Shown piece by piece: positions 34,671 to 44,139 of a DNA stretch of 64,000 bases. Made by a program: the position numbers and the translations under genes. The notes under the pieces were generated by a model, which did not search any database, was not told where the DNA came from, and worked only from the letters and a program-made list of their open reading frames with translations. How positions within the stretch are numbered: position 1 is the first letter of the stretch; each line of letters begins with the position of its first letter. Source of the DNA: Roseimarinus sediminis (lineage in GTDB: Bacteria; Bacteroidota; Bacteroidia; Bacteroidales; Prolixibacteraceae); the NCBI RefSeq assembly GCF_050433125.1, contig NZ_JBNPXV010000003.1, forward strand, positions 1 through 64,000. Reading direction: 5' to 3'.

Positions 34671-34920
34671 TTTTTACAGAAAAAAGTGGTGTAAAATGCG
34701 GCCTCTTATTTTAGCATCCATGTCGTGAAATCCTGCTTCAGGTTTTCAAAATCGAGCAGGTATTGCCGAAGGCCAAACGGCAAATAACAAGAAAAGGAAC
34801 GATTAGAGTTCTGAAAAAACAAACAGACAAATCAGGATTTTCTGAAGCTGTGAAAACCCTTTGTTATTGGTGGTCAATTGATTGATATAGGTCATTGTCT
34901 GTAATCCAAAATTTAAAATA

Positions 34921-35293
34921 AAAGCAGACCTGTAAGCCGGGTTCTGTATTCCGGTTTGCACCGGAACTTCTATCATTTATCTTCGCAACCTACCCCTCCT
35001 GAATCTTTCAACAAGTTGAAAAACACGACGGGCCGCCGTATGCTCTCGCCTTCAGGATATATTTGGTCTTGCAACCTCAGGGACCGGCAGCATGCGGTAT
35101 CACTACCGCAACTGGTGGGCTCTTACCCCACCTTCTCACCCTTATCCCGTCAATGACAGGACGGTTATTTTCTTCCCGGTTACCATGCCCTCACGAACAT
35201 CTCCTCCCGGCTTGCGCCAGGAAAGAGCAGAGTGCCCTGTGTTGCCCGGACTTTCCTCCACACCAAAGGCGTGGCGATAGAACGGTCTGCTTT
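34921..35293 (-). ncRNA. rnpB: RNase P RNA (bacterial type A)
   Basis: About 373 nt. On the minus strand the 5' half carries the conserved gaggaaagtccgggc block (35244-35258) and the 3' half the conserved acagaacccggcttacag block (34930-34947). The two ends pair as P1 (AAAGCAGACC at the 5' end with GGTCTGCTTT at the 3' end). It is the catalytic RNA that trims the 5' leader of tRNA precursors. The gap between it and the radical SAM gene (34671-34920) has no gene. Confidence 0.93.
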
Positions 35294-35297
35294 GCCG

Positions 35298-35305
35298 CAA
35301 AAGTA
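35298..35305 (-). promoter_or_regulatory. -7 promoter element of rnpB
   Basis: TACTTTTG on the minus strand matches TAnnTTTG exactly and ends 4 nt before the predicted RNA 5' end. No good -33 element was found. Confidence 0.6.
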
Positions 35306-35349
35306 ATCATTTCGTCAGTATATCGATGATCGACAACGAAAAAGAAATC

Positions 35350-36402
35350 TTATTTGCGACGCAGAATGACCATGGTCGCGCCAAAGCCATATTCCTTAAA
35401 CGAGGCATCCTGTGAATGGAAACGGGCATATTTCGATTGAAGGCGCCTTGCAATTTCCTGCTTTAAAACGCCGTTGCCCACACCATGAATAAATACGATG
35501 CGTTTCGCCCTTTTTTCGATCGCGTCGTCCATTTCACGCTGAAATTTATCCATCTGGACATCAAGAATCTCACGGTTCGAAAGCCCGCTGGTGCTGTCAA
35601 TCAGCTCATCGATGTGCAAATCAATCTCAATTAAGTCGGGGACAGTACTCACTTTCTTTGCTGTTTCGGCGGGGCGGTTTTCCTTGTCTTTCTCTGCAAC
35701 AATTTTCTTAAAATCCCGGTCGGTTAATTTATCGATCTCTTCTTTTAACGGATTGCTTACCAGGTCAAAAATCATGGCATTTCCATCGAAAAAATCATTG
35801 GCTGTAAAACTCTTCTCCTTGTAAAATTTTACGGCATTCACGCTCACTTCCTTCACCACCGGATCGACCAGTTTTTTTGCCGATTTCATATAAGGAATGA
35901 TGCTGAAATAAAACTTCGGAAGTTTGCTCAAATCGCTTTGTGACAAACCTTCAACATAATTTTTAGTATTGGGCTCCAGCGCTCCTGCATCGATGGTCTC
36001 ATATTTTTCACCATCGAAATGTGCATAATGATACAGCAGACTGAAATTGCTGTCGTTAATGATGTAAATTTCTATTTCACCACCAACCGGATTTTTTTGA
36101 TCGACAGGATAAAAAGCCATGAAAAATTTTGGCTCATCATTGCCAGGGATTATTTCGGGCTCATGCTCCGGCTCGGCGGCTGCTGTTTCCTGCGGTTTCT
36201 GTGGTTCGGCCGGTTTTGAAAAATCGCGTCTCACCGGGCTGTATTGTTCCTCTTCTTCCACTTTCAACAATTCGCTAATCATTACCGGAATTTCGAAACC
36301 GTCTTCATTCTCTACAACTGCTATATTTTTGCTTTGAAAGCCTGTGATGCGGCCTCCGCCCACATCGTTCAAAAACTTCACTTTATCTCCTGTTTTCAAC
36401 AT
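35350..36402 (-). CDS. DUF2027 and Smr-domain protein
   Basis: A 350-residue protein. The N-terminal 60 residues form a KOW-like beta segment (MLKTGDKVKFLNDVGGGRIT) like that of MutS2-related proteins. A Pro/Glu-rich linker is followed by a DUF2027 middle region (FFMAFYPVDQKNPVGGEIEI). The C-terminal Smr domain (about 265-350) has the signatures LIEIDLHIDELID and RIVFIHGVGNGVLKQEIARR. Smr domains nick or bind branched nucleic acids. The MutS ATPase core is absent, so this is not MutS2 itself. It is common in Bacteroidota; its role is unknown. It stands alone upstream of rnpB on the same strand. Confidence 0.88.
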   Translation of the reverse strand: MLKTGDKVKFLNDVGGGRITGFQSKNIAVVENEDGFEIPVMISELLKVEEEEQYSPVRRDFSKPAEPQKPQETAAAEPEHEPEIIPGNDEPKFFMAFYPVDQKNPVGGEIEIYIINDSNFSLLYHYAHFDGEKYETIDAGALEPNTKNYVEGLSQSDLSKLPKFYFSIIPYMKSAKKLVDPVVKEVSVNAVKFYKEKSFTANDFFDGNAMIFDLVSNPLKEEIDKLTDRDFKKIVAEKDKENRPAETAKKVSTVPDLIEIDLHIDELIDSTSGLSNREILDVQMDKFQREMDDAIEKRAKRIVFIHGVGNGVLKQEIARRLQSKYARFHSQDASFKEYGFGATMVILRRK

Positions 36403-36541
36403 ATCGTTTCATTAAATTGAAGCAACAAAGTTAAACCAATTTTACAATCACCTGTAGTTAGTATGATAAAATAGGGGTTCGTTCAATTTTACTATTTTTG
36501 CAGGCGTTTTGAAAAGCAAATGTGACGACAAAAAAAGATAA

Positions 36542-37771
36542 ATGAACCTACCTGCTGAAATAGAAAAACTCTCAATAAGCGGCTTCGATTACGATTTGCC
36601 CGATCAACGTGTTGCCAAATATCCGCTGGAACAACGCGATCGGTCGAAGTTGCTGCTTTGGAAAAAGGGTTCCATCGAAGACCGGCGTTTCACCGATTTG
36701 CCAGGCTTGCTGCCTCCCCGCTCCAAACTCATTTTCAACAACACACGGGTCATCAGGGCGCGGCTGCACTTCCGTAAAACCAGCGGAGCACTGATCGAAC
36801 TGTTTGTGCTCGATCCGCATGACCCGGCCGACTATACCCAAAGTTTTCAACAGACCAACACCTGCACCTGGAAATGCATGGTTGGCAACCTGAAAAAATG
36901 GAAGGAAGGTCCGTTGTTTCTGAGCATTCAAATAAAAGAAAAGGAACTGCTGTTGAAAGCCGAAAAAACAGGAAAAACAGGAAACAGCCAGTTGATCCGT
37001 TTTAGCTGGAACCATGAAGAATTCACCTTTTCTGAAGTACTCGATGCAGCCGGGAAATTACCCATCCCTCCCTATTTACACCGCGAGACCGAAGACATTG
37101 ATCTAACCCGTTATCAAACAGTATTTTCGAAAATTGAAGGATCGGTAGCTGCACCAACTGCCGGACTCCATTTCACCGACGAAGTACTTGAGCTGCTCAG
37201 CAAAAATGAAATCACCACTGCTGAACTGACCCTGCATGTAGGCGCCGGTACTTTCCAACCGGTAAAAAGCGAAACCATCGGACTGCACGAAATGCATACC
37301 GAACACATGTTGATAGATAAAAGTCTCATCGAAGAGCTGATCGGCCATAAAAACCAGCTGATTGCAGTGGGGACTACCTCGGTGCGAACCCTCGAAAGCC
37401 TTTACTGGATGGGATCTAAAGTATTAAAACAGCCTGATTTGTCAATAGCCGGGCTCGCTGTTACCCAGTGGGAACCTTATCATACAAGTACTGCAATTAG
37501 CCGACACGAAGCACTTGAAGCCCTGCTGGCTTACCTCAGCCGGCAAAATGCCCGTCAGCTGTACTCGGCCACCAGCATCATTATTGTTCCGGGTTATACT
37601 TTCAGAATGATCGATGGCATGATTACCAATTTTCATCAGCCTCAAAGCACCCTGCTCCTGCTTATTTCGGCTTTTATCGGTGATGAATGGAAAAAGGTAT
37701 ACCAGCACGCACTGGAAAATAATTATCGTTTTCTGAGTTATGGCGACAGTAATCTGTACATGAAGGAATAA
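36542..37771 (+). CDS. queA: S-adenosylmethionine:tRNA ribosyltransferase-isomerase
   Basis: A 409-residue QueA. It transfers and rearranges ribose from S-adenosylmethionine onto 7-aminomethyl-7-deazaguanine at the wobble base of tRNA to give epoxyqueuosine. Family signatures are FDYDLPDQRVAKYPLEQRDR at the start, SVAAPTAGLHFTDEVLELL in the middle and MITNFHQPQSTLLLLISAFI near the end. It is somewhat longer than proteobacterial QueA (about 350), as is usual in Bacteroidota. A -7 element TATTTTTG lies at 36493-36500. No other queuosine gene is present in the window. Confidence 0.96.
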   Translation: MNLPAEIEKLSISGFDYDLPDQRVAKYPLEQRDRSKLLLWKKGSIEDRRFTDLPGLLPPRSKLIFNNTRVIRARLHFRKTSGALIELFVLDPHDPADYTQSFQQTNTCTWKCMVGNLKKWKEGPLFLSIQIKEKELLLKAEKTGKTGNSQLIRFSWNHEEFTFSEVLDAAGKLPIPPYLHRETEDIDLTRYQTVFSKIEGSVAAPTAGLHFTDEVLELLSKNEITTAELTLHVGAGTFQPVKSETIGLHEMHTEHMLIDKSLIEELIGHKNQLIAVGTTSVRTLESLYWMGSKVLKQPDLSIAGLAVTQWEPYHTSTAISRHEALEALLAYLSRQNARQLYSATSIIIVPGYTFRMIDGMITNFHQPQSTLLLLISAFIGDEWKKVYQHALENNYRFLSYGDSNLYMKE

Positions 37772-37869
37772 AACATTATCGTATGCAGGAAGGAAGCAAG
37801 CAAGCTGTTGCCGCTAATTTTTCTTACCTTCGGAATTGAAAAAATCGCAAGCAATAAATAAACTATAGC

Positions 37870-38553
37870 ATGATCCTAACCGGAACCCTGATTAATGTAA
37901 CGACCGTAATCGCCGGCAGTTTGCTGGGTTACGTATTTCATTCGCGTTTGCCCGAACGCATTGTCAAAATAACTTTTCAGGCCATCGGGCTTTTCACCAT
38001 TTACATTGGGATAAGCATGACCATGAAGACCAATGAACTGCTTTTACTCGTTTTTAGCATGGTAATCGGATCGGCTCTGGGCGAATGGATCAACTTGGAT
38101 CGGTCTATCAATCGCTTCAGCGACTGGGTCAAAGGCAAACTGAATTCAAACAACGAAACATTCTCGGAAGGTCTGGTAACTGCATTTCTTCTTTTCTGCA
38201 TTGGATCGATGACCATACTGGGTGCCTTCGAAGAAGGCACCATGGGAAAATCGGACCTGCTCATTGCCAAAGCCGTCATGGACGGATTCAGCTCTCTGGC
38301 ATTGGCATCTGCATTGGGTATTGGCGTTCTGTTTTCCATTTTCCCGCTGTTTATTTTCCAGGGGGGTCTCACCATCCTTGCTTATTTTTTGGGCAACCTG
38401 ATGCCCGATCCGGTAATTAACGAGATGTCGGCAACCGGCGGCTTACTATTGATCGGGCTGGGAATTTCGATCATGGAAATCAAAAAAATCAAAGTGATCA
38501 ACATGCTGCCTGCCTTATTGGTAGCTATTCTGCTGGCCTATCTTTTTATCTGA
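37870..38553 (+). CDS. DUF554 family membrane protein
   Basis: A 227-residue integral membrane protein matching the DUF554 (YdfK-like) family. Seven or so hydrophobic helices are visible, and the signatures MILTGTLINVTTVIAGSLLG at the N terminus, FCIGSMTILGAFEEG in the middle and LGIGVLFSIFPLFIFQGGLT later. The family is thought to move small solutes, but no substrate is established. It lies 20 nt before the kinase-RapZ fusion on the same strand and is probably co-transcribed with it. Confidence 0.9.
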   Translation: MILTGTLINVTTVIAGSLLGYVFHSRLPERIVKITFQAIGLFTIYIGISMTMKTNELLLLVFSMVIGSALGEWINLDRSINRFSDWVKGKLNSNNETFSEGLVTAFLLFCIGSMTILGAFEEGTMGKSDLLIAKAVMDGFSSLALASALGIGVLFSIFPLFIFQGGLTILAYFLGNLMPDPVINEMSATGGLLLIGLGISIMEIKKIKVINMLPALLVAILLAYLFI

Positions 38554-38573
38554 ACCTCTTTAAAAGCAGCAAG

Positions 38574-39992
38574 ATGACAACATCCGAAATACTTAGCGGC
38601 TTATTTGAAAAGCAATTCAAACAGCAGCCTGAAAGCATAAAGCAACTGCCGCAATCAGGATCCGAACGTATATACTACCGGCTGCAAAATAGCCAATACT
38701 GTGTAATCGGAGCTTTCAATGCCAATGAGGGAGAAAACGAAGCCTTTTTTAGTTTCACCGAAACATTCAGAAAACTTCAGTTCAGCGTACCCGAAATACT
38801 GGTCATTGCCCCCGACCGGAAACATTACCTGCTCAGTGATCTTGGGGATGAAACTTTATCGGATTACCTGAAGCGTTCTGAAAAGGGAAACAAGCTGGAG
38901 CTCTTTCAAAAAATACTTGACTTGCTCTTAAAAATCCAGCTAGAAGGCGGGAAACACATCGATTTTGGCAAGTGCTATCCACGAGCGGCCTTCGACTGGC
39001 AATCGATCTTCTGGGATCTTAATTATTTCAAATATGAATTTCTGAAGCTGGCTGCAATTCCCTTTGACGAACAGGCCCTCGAAGATGACTTTCACCGGCT
39101 GGCCAACAAGCTGCTTGAAGCCGGGCAATCCTTTTTCATGTACCGTGATTTTCAGTCGCGCAACATCATGATGAAAGATGACGAGCCCTGCTTTATCGAC
39201 TATCAGGGTGGAAGGAAGGGGCCTCTGCACTACGATGTTGCCTCACTGCTTTACAGTCCGAAAAGTGCGCTCGATGAAGGTGAGCGTGAGCAACTGCTTC
39301 TTTTCTATGCAAAGTCGGCCTGTCAACTTAGCAATGTCGATCTTCAGACGTTCAAAAAACAGTTCTACGTCTTTGCGCTGATCAGGATATTGCAGGCACT
39401 GGGAGCCTATGGTTTCAGGGGACTTTATGAGCGAAAGCCCGGCTTCAGCGAAAGCATTGCAACAGCAATTGGCAACCTGAATTCACTTTTCAACGAAAAC
39501 AAAATTGCAGTTGAATTGCCCGAGATCAAAAAGATTGCAGCCCGTTTGCAGGCATCAAAATGGGCCGATCAATACCAAGCCGATCCTGACCAGCTCACCC
39601 TGAGAATTACCAGTTTTTCTTACAAGAAAGGAATCCCCGATGACCCATCGGGCAACGGAGGCGGCTTTGTATTCGACTGCCGTGGTCTGCCCAATCCGGG
39701 GCGCCTCGAAGCCTACCGTTCACTTAGCGGCCTCGATTCCGAAGTAATCAACTACCTTGAACAATATCCTCAGGTAGCAACATTTCAGAAGCAACTAAGA
39801 AAGATCCTTGAAATCTCCATTAACGAATACCTGACCCGTGGTTTTAAGCACCTGTGTGTCAACTTCGGATGTACAGGGGGGCAACACCGCTCGGTGTACC
39901 AGGCTGAAAAATTTGCTGCCTGGGTGAAAAACAATTACCCGGTGAAAGTCGTTTTGCTACACAACGAAGAAAAACACTGGAGCAAAAAATAA
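38574..39992 (+). CDS. Fusion of an amino-sugar-kinase-like (APH/AmgK) domain and a RapZ C-terminal domain
   Basis: A 472-residue two-domain protein. Residues 1-310 are an aminoglycoside-phosphotransferase-fold kinase, most like AmgK sugar kinases. The catalytic segment is YRDFQSRNIMM (D192, N197), and the metal-binding D209 lies in CFIDYQGGRKGPLHYDVASL. Residues about 343-472 are the RapZ C-terminal domain (ITSFSYKKGIPDD; FVFDCRGLPNPG; VNFGCTGGQHRSVYQAEKFA). In enterobacteria this domain senses glucosamine-6-phosphate and binds RNA; the RapZ N-terminal P-loop kinase is absent here. The fusion suggests a link between cell-wall amino-sugar recycling and signalling. A tiny Cys-rich gene follows after 1 nt. 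Confidence 0.88.
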   Translation: MTTSEILSGLFEKQFKQQPESIKQLPQSGSERIYYRLQNSQYCVIGAFNANEGENEAFFSFTETFRKLQFSVPEILVIAPDRKHYLLSDLGDETLSDYLKRSEKGNKLELFQKILDLLLKIQLEGGKHIDFGKCYPRAAFDWQSIFWDLNYFKYEFLKLAAIPFDEQALEDDFHRLANKLLEAGQSFFMYRDFQSRNIMMKDDEPCFIDYQGGRKGPLHYDVASLLYSPKSALDEGEREQLLLFYAKSACQLSNVDLQTFKKQFYVFALIRILQALGAYGFRGLYERKPGFSESIATAIGNLNSLFNENKIAVELPEIKKIAARLQASKWADQYQADPDQLTLRITSFSYKKGIPDDPSGNGGGFVFDCRGLPNPGRLEAYRSLSGLDSEVINYLEQYPQVATFQKQLRKILEISINEYLTRGFKHLCVNFGCTGGQHRSVYQAEKFAAWVKNNYPVKVVLLHNEEKHWSKK

Positions 39993-39993
39993 C

Positions 39994-40131
39994 ATGAGCA
40001 AAACACAATGTAGCAAAAAGAATTATCAGGCACCCGATGAGCCAAAATACATATGCAAAAAATGCGAGCGACTGGCCAAGAAAGAAGATAAACTTTGCAA
40101 GGCCAAAAAACTGAAAAAAGCCAAAAACTAG
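39994..40131 (+). CDS. Tiny Cys/Lys-rich protein, likely zinc-binding
   Basis: A 45-residue peptide starting 1 nt after the kinase-RapZ stop codon. It reads MSKTQCSKKNYQAPDEPKYI, then CKKCERLAKKEDKLCKAKKL and KKAKN. Four cysteines (C-x-n-C-x2-C-x-n-C) could hold one zinc ion, and the lysine content suggests nucleic-acid or ribosome contact. I believe similar short peptides occur elsewhere in Bacteroidota, but this is from memory. Coupling to the upstream gene supports a real gene. Function unknown. Confidence 0.7.
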   Translation: MSKTQCSKKNYQAPDEPKYICKKCERLAKKEDKLCKAKKLKKAKN

Positions 40132-40225
40132 AAATATTTCTTACTAAGCATCAACCCTGTTAAATCTTCTATTTTTTTAACAGGTTAAACTTTTCCCTTT
40201 TTGTCCTTTGACCAAAGACTTTTTC

Positions 40226-41587
40226 TTACTTCATACTGTTCAAACGCGCAAAGTAGTCACGTGTAGCCCCTTTCACTTTGGGAGCCAGCAACAAGGCAGC
40301 CAGCATGTTGGGAAAAGCCATGAGGGCATAGGCGCTGTCGATGAACGATACCACCACTCCGAGCGAAACCACTGAGCCAACAATGGCCGACAAAGAAATA
40401 ATCCCGTTGTACCATTTTATTGAGCCTGTTCCAAAGATGAACGAACTGCATTTGGCACCATAATACGGAAAAGCAAACATGGTTGAAAGCGAAAAAAAGA
40501 CAACACAGAGTATGAGTAAATAAGGTCCAAAGCCCGGAAGTGCCTTTTCGAAAGCCAGGGCAGTGAGTGTAATTCCATCGGCCGAAGCATCGTGCCACAC
40601 ACCGGTCACGATAATGGCCAGTGCCGTAAGGGTGCACACAATCAGGGTATCGATAATGGGGCCGAGCATGGCCACCAGTCCTTCGCGTACCGCTTCGTTG
40701 GTTTTTGCTGCTCCGTGCGCCAGCGGTGCGGTACCCATACCCGCCTCGTTCGAAAAGGCTGCCCGTTTTACACCCGTAATAATCAAGGCTCCCAATGCCC
40801 CGCCCATCACGGCATTGCCCGTGAATGCATCCTCGAGAATCAGCGAAAAAGCCGGACCAACTTCTGCGAAATTTTTAAAAACGATGTAAAGCACAGCAAT
40901 CAGATACACTACAACCATCAGCGGAACCATACTGCCTGTTACTTTGCCGATGCGCTTTATTCCGCCAAAAATAACAAGGACCATTAATATACAGATAATG
41001 ATGCCTGAAGCAAGATCACTTCCCCAGCCGGCATACCAGCCATTGGGAATTAACATGACATCGCGAAACACCTGGGTGAGTTGATTGGCCTGAAACACCG
41101 GCAGTACTGCAAACATCCCCGTTAAAGCAAAAAATACAGCCATGGGTCTCCATTTCCTTCCCAGGCCTTCAACGATGTAATACATGGGGCCACCCTGAAT
41201 TTCGCCTGAAGAATCCTTCCCCCGGTACATTAGGGCAAGTGTACAAGTAAAGAATTTGGTGCTCACGCCCAGCAGGGCACTTACCCACATCCAAAAGATG
41301 GCCCCGGGACCTCCCATGGTAATGGCCACGGCCACCCCGCTGATGTTTCCCATTCCTACAGTAGCCGCCAGTGCCGTTGACAAGGCCTGGTAATGATTGA
41401 TCTGACCCTTTTCCTCCGGATCGTCGTATTTACCGCGCAAAATAGCAATGGCATGCCTGAAATACCTGACGGGAATCAGTTCGGAATAAAAGAGAAAAAA
41501 AAGCCCGCCACCCAGTAATAAGATCAAAAGGGGAAAACCCCATACAAAATTGGCAAAAGCCGCTATGGCATTTTCAATCATTTCCAT
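40226..41587 (-). CDS. Sodium:alanine symporter family transporter
   Basis: A 453-residue inner-membrane transporter of the AGCS family (AlsT/DagA type), normal length. About ten membrane helices are visible with signatures LSTALAATVGMGNISGVAVA near the start, GPGAIFWMWVSALLGVSTKF in the second part and KRAAFSNEAGMGTAPLAHGA in the middle. These proteins import alanine or glycine with sodium. It is monocistronic and divergent from ppk1. Regulation is not visible. Confidence 0.94.
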   Translation of the reverse strand: MEMIENAIAAFANFVWGFPLLILLLGGGLFFLFYSELIPVRYFRHAIAILRGKYDDPEEKGQINHYQALSTALAATVGMGNISGVAVAITMGGPGAIFWMWVSALLGVSTKFFTCTLALMYRGKDSSGEIQGGPMYYIVEGLGRKWRPMAVFFALTGMFAVLPVFQANQLTQVFRDVMLIPNGWYAGWGSDLASGIIICILMVLVIFGGIKRIGKVTGSMVPLMVVVYLIAVLYIVFKNFAEVGPAFSLILEDAFTGNAVMGGALGALIITGVKRAAFSNEAGMGTAPLAHGAAKTNEAVREGLVAMLGPIIDTLIVCTLTALAIIVTGVWHDASADGITLTALAFEKALPGFGPYLLILCVVFFSLSTMFAFPYYGAKCSSFIFGTGSIKWYNGIISLSAIVGSVVSLGVVVSFIDSAYALMAFPNMLAALLLAPKVKGATRDYFARLNSMK

Positions 41588-41817
41588 TGCAACAAAATAC
41601 AGAAAAAATCTACTTTAAAAAAAGATCAACACAAGCATCAGGAATTCGACAGCCGGCTTACCATTATTATGAAAAATAATTTCTAAACAGGCATTGCCAA
41701 TACAACTTAAAACAATATCTTGGGAAAAGCATGACTGAACAGGCACTGCAAGCGCGTAAGCCAAATCGGCATGCATAATGTTATATTGGTAACATTTATT
41801 GCTTAAACCATATTGCC

Positions 41818-43914
41818 ATGGCAGAATATAAATATTTCAACAGGGACTTAAGCTGGTTGTCATTTAATTACAGGGTACTCGAAGAAGCAAAAGATCCTTC
41901 GCTCCCCCTGTATGAACGAATTAAATTTTTGGCGATCTATTCAAATAACCTCGAAGAGTTTTATCAGGTAAGAGTTAGTTACTACCGGCAGTTACTCGAA
42001 AATGAACACCTCATCCCATCAAAGGTAGCAGAAGTTAAACCAGACAGGATTCTGCAAAAGATCAACGAAACGGTTACCAGTTATCAGTTGGAGTTTCATC
42101 GTATTTTTGATGAAGAGATCATCCCTGAGCTCGAAAAAAATAACATCATACTATTAAATAAGAATTCAGAACTCACGGAAACTCAGCAAATACAGATCAA
42201 CGAGATTTTTACACTCGAAATTCTGAGTACTTTACAGCCGGTGCTGCTGGCCAAGAAGCGCATACGCCCCTTCCTGAAAACAGGACAGGTTTACCTTGTG
42301 CTGGAACTGGTGATCAAAGAAGCTCCCTCGGCAGGAACAAAACACCGTAAACGTTACGGTCTGATTAAACTCCCTACCGACCACAATATTTCACGCTTCA
42401 TTGAATTGAAACCATCGGATGGGAAATACTACATCATGTTTCTTGAAGACGTGATAATCCGGCATATTAACAAGCTCTTCCCGGGCTATCATGTGAAAGA
42501 GTGGTACACCGTCAAACTGACGCGTGATGCCGATCTCGAATACGACGAGTACGAAGAAGAGGAACTCATCGATGCCATTCAGAAGATATCATCGTCGCGA
42601 AAACTGGGTAAACCCAACCGTTTTTTGTACGACCGGCACATGCCACATCGCATATTAAAATACCTCGTTGACACTTTTCGTCTCGACAGCGACATACTGG
42701 TTCGGGGTGGTTCCTACCATAACTTCAGGGATTTCTTTAGCTTCCCCAACCCGCTTGCACCACAACTCGAAAATGAGAATCTTCCACCCCTGAGGATTCC
42801 CAGCCTCGATGCTGCCAGCGACCTGAAAAGCGCAATCGATCAGAAAGATTATCTACTGTCGGTTCCCTATCAGTCGTACGATTACTTTTTACGCTTTTTG
42901 GAACAAGCCGCACAGGATGATACAGTAACAGAAATTAAGGCAACCCAATACCGTGTAGCCGACCGGTCGGCTGTGGTGAATGCCCTGATGAATGCAGCTG
43001 AAAATGGCAAAAAGGTGACGGTGTTTGTCGAGCTGAAAGCCCGCTTCGACGAAGAAATGAACCTTCGTTATTCGGCCGAAATGATCAAAGCCGGCATTCA
43101 CATATTTTACAGTATTCCGGGTTTAAAAGTACATGCTAAAGCAGCAATGATTATTCGCGACAAGGAACGTTTTCCTACAGCCAAAGACCAGGCTTACATC
43201 GGAACAGGAAATTTCAATGAAAAAACAGCCAGACTATACAGCGACCACGGGCTTTTCACCTCCAACCCCGAAATCATTCACGACCTGCACAAGCTGTTTG
43301 ATTATCTTGAACATCAGAACGAAAAAATTAGATTCAAACATCTGCTGGTTCCGGGCTTCAACCTGATCGCCAAATTTGGCCGGCTGATCGCCCGCGAAAT
43401 TGAACATGTAAGGAAAGGACACAAAGGATACATTCTATTAAAAATGAATGGCCTGCAGGATCCCAACATGGTCGAAATGCTTTACCGCGCCAGTGAAGCC
43501 GGGGTTAAAATCGATCTGATCGTAAGGGGAATCTGCATACTGAAACCCGGCCGGAAGTTCAGCAAAAACATTCGCATCATCCGCATCATCGATCGTTTTT
43601 TGGAGCATGCCAGGGTGTATGTATTCCATAACAATGGCGATGAAAAAGTTTTCATCGGATCGGCCGACTGGATGAAACGCAACCTCTACCGGCGTGTTGA
43701 ATGTGTGGTTCCCATTCTTGATCGCGACTTGAGAAAAGAAGTGATCGAAATTCTGAACATACAGCTTGCCGATAATGTAAAAGCATGCGAAATAGGGCAA
43801 AAAATGGAGAATATCCGCATCAGCAATCAGCAGGCTAAAGTACAGTCACAACTAGCAACCTATGAATATCTGAAAGAAAAGTATCCAAGAATACGCCCCG
43901 ATCACGAAGAATAA
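41818..43914 (+). CDS. ppk1: Polyphosphate kinase 1
   Basis: A 698-residue PPK1, full length. It makes and uses inorganic polyphosphate with ATP. The N-terminal domain signature is YFNRDLSWLSFNYRVLEEA. Catalytic-domain motifs are TEIKATQYRVADRSAVVNAL, GLKVHAKAAMIIRDKE (with the histidine that is phosphorylated in this family) and YIGTGNFNEKTARLYSDHGL. The second histidine segment is FLEHARVYVFHNNGDEKVFI. It stands alone; no exopolyphosphatase gene is next to it. Confidence 0.96.
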   Translation: MAEYKYFNRDLSWLSFNYRVLEEAKDPSLPLYERIKFLAIYSNNLEEFYQVRVSYYRQLLENEHLIPSKVAEVKPDRILQKINETVTSYQLEFHRIFDEEIIPELEKNNIILLNKNSELTETQQIQINEIFTLEILSTLQPVLLAKKRIRPFLKTGQVYLVLELVIKEAPSAGTKHRKRYGLIKLPTDHNISRFIELKPSDGKYYIMFLEDVIIRHINKLFPGYHVKEWYTVKLTRDADLEYDEYEEEELIDAIQKISSSRKLGKPNRFLYDRHMPHRILKYLVDTFRLDSDILVRGGSYHNFRDFFSFPNPLAPQLENENLPPLRIPSLDAASDLKSAIDQKDYLLSVPYQSYDYFLRFLEQAAQDDTVTEIKATQYRVADRSAVVNALMNAAENGKKVTVFVELKARFDEEMNLRYSAEMIKAGIHIFYSIPGLKVHAKAAMIIRDKERFPTAKDQAYIGTGNFNEKTARLYSDHGLFTSNPEIIHDLHKLFDYLEHQNEKIRFKHLLVPGFNLIAKFGRLIAREIEHVRKGHKGYILLKMNGLQDPNMVEMLYRASEAGVKIDLIVRGICILKPGRKFSKNIRIIRIIDRFLEHARVYVFHNNGDEKVFIGSADWMKRNLYRRVECVVPILDRDLRKEVIEILNIQLADNVKACEIGQKMENIRISNQQAKVQSQLATYEYLKEKYPRIRPDHEE

Positions 43915-44049
43915 GCCTTTGTTTTTCAAAAAAACAGAGACTGTTTTCTACATCATCACGAAACGCACGCTCGCTTAAATGATGGGTTATGTAATGATTA
44001 ATTGATTTATCAACATCGGGTTAAGCTTTTTTTCATTGCATAATAGTAC

Positions 44050-44057
44050 TATCTTTG
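44050..44057 (+). promoter_or_regulatory. -7 promoter element of the transketolase gene
   Basis: TATCTTTG matches TAnnTTTG exactly, 83 nt before the ATG. No good -33 element was found. Confidence 0.45.
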
Positions 44058-44139
44058 TTTTCTTGTTTTAAAAGACAGAAGCATTGGCCTTTAAGGTCAG
44101 CTCTAATGAACCTATATCATAACAAATAATCACTTAAAA

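Noticed and set aside
35063..35329. Open frames inside the RNase P RNA region
   Set aside because: Conserved RNase P sequence blocks and terminal pairing explain the region as a structural RNA.
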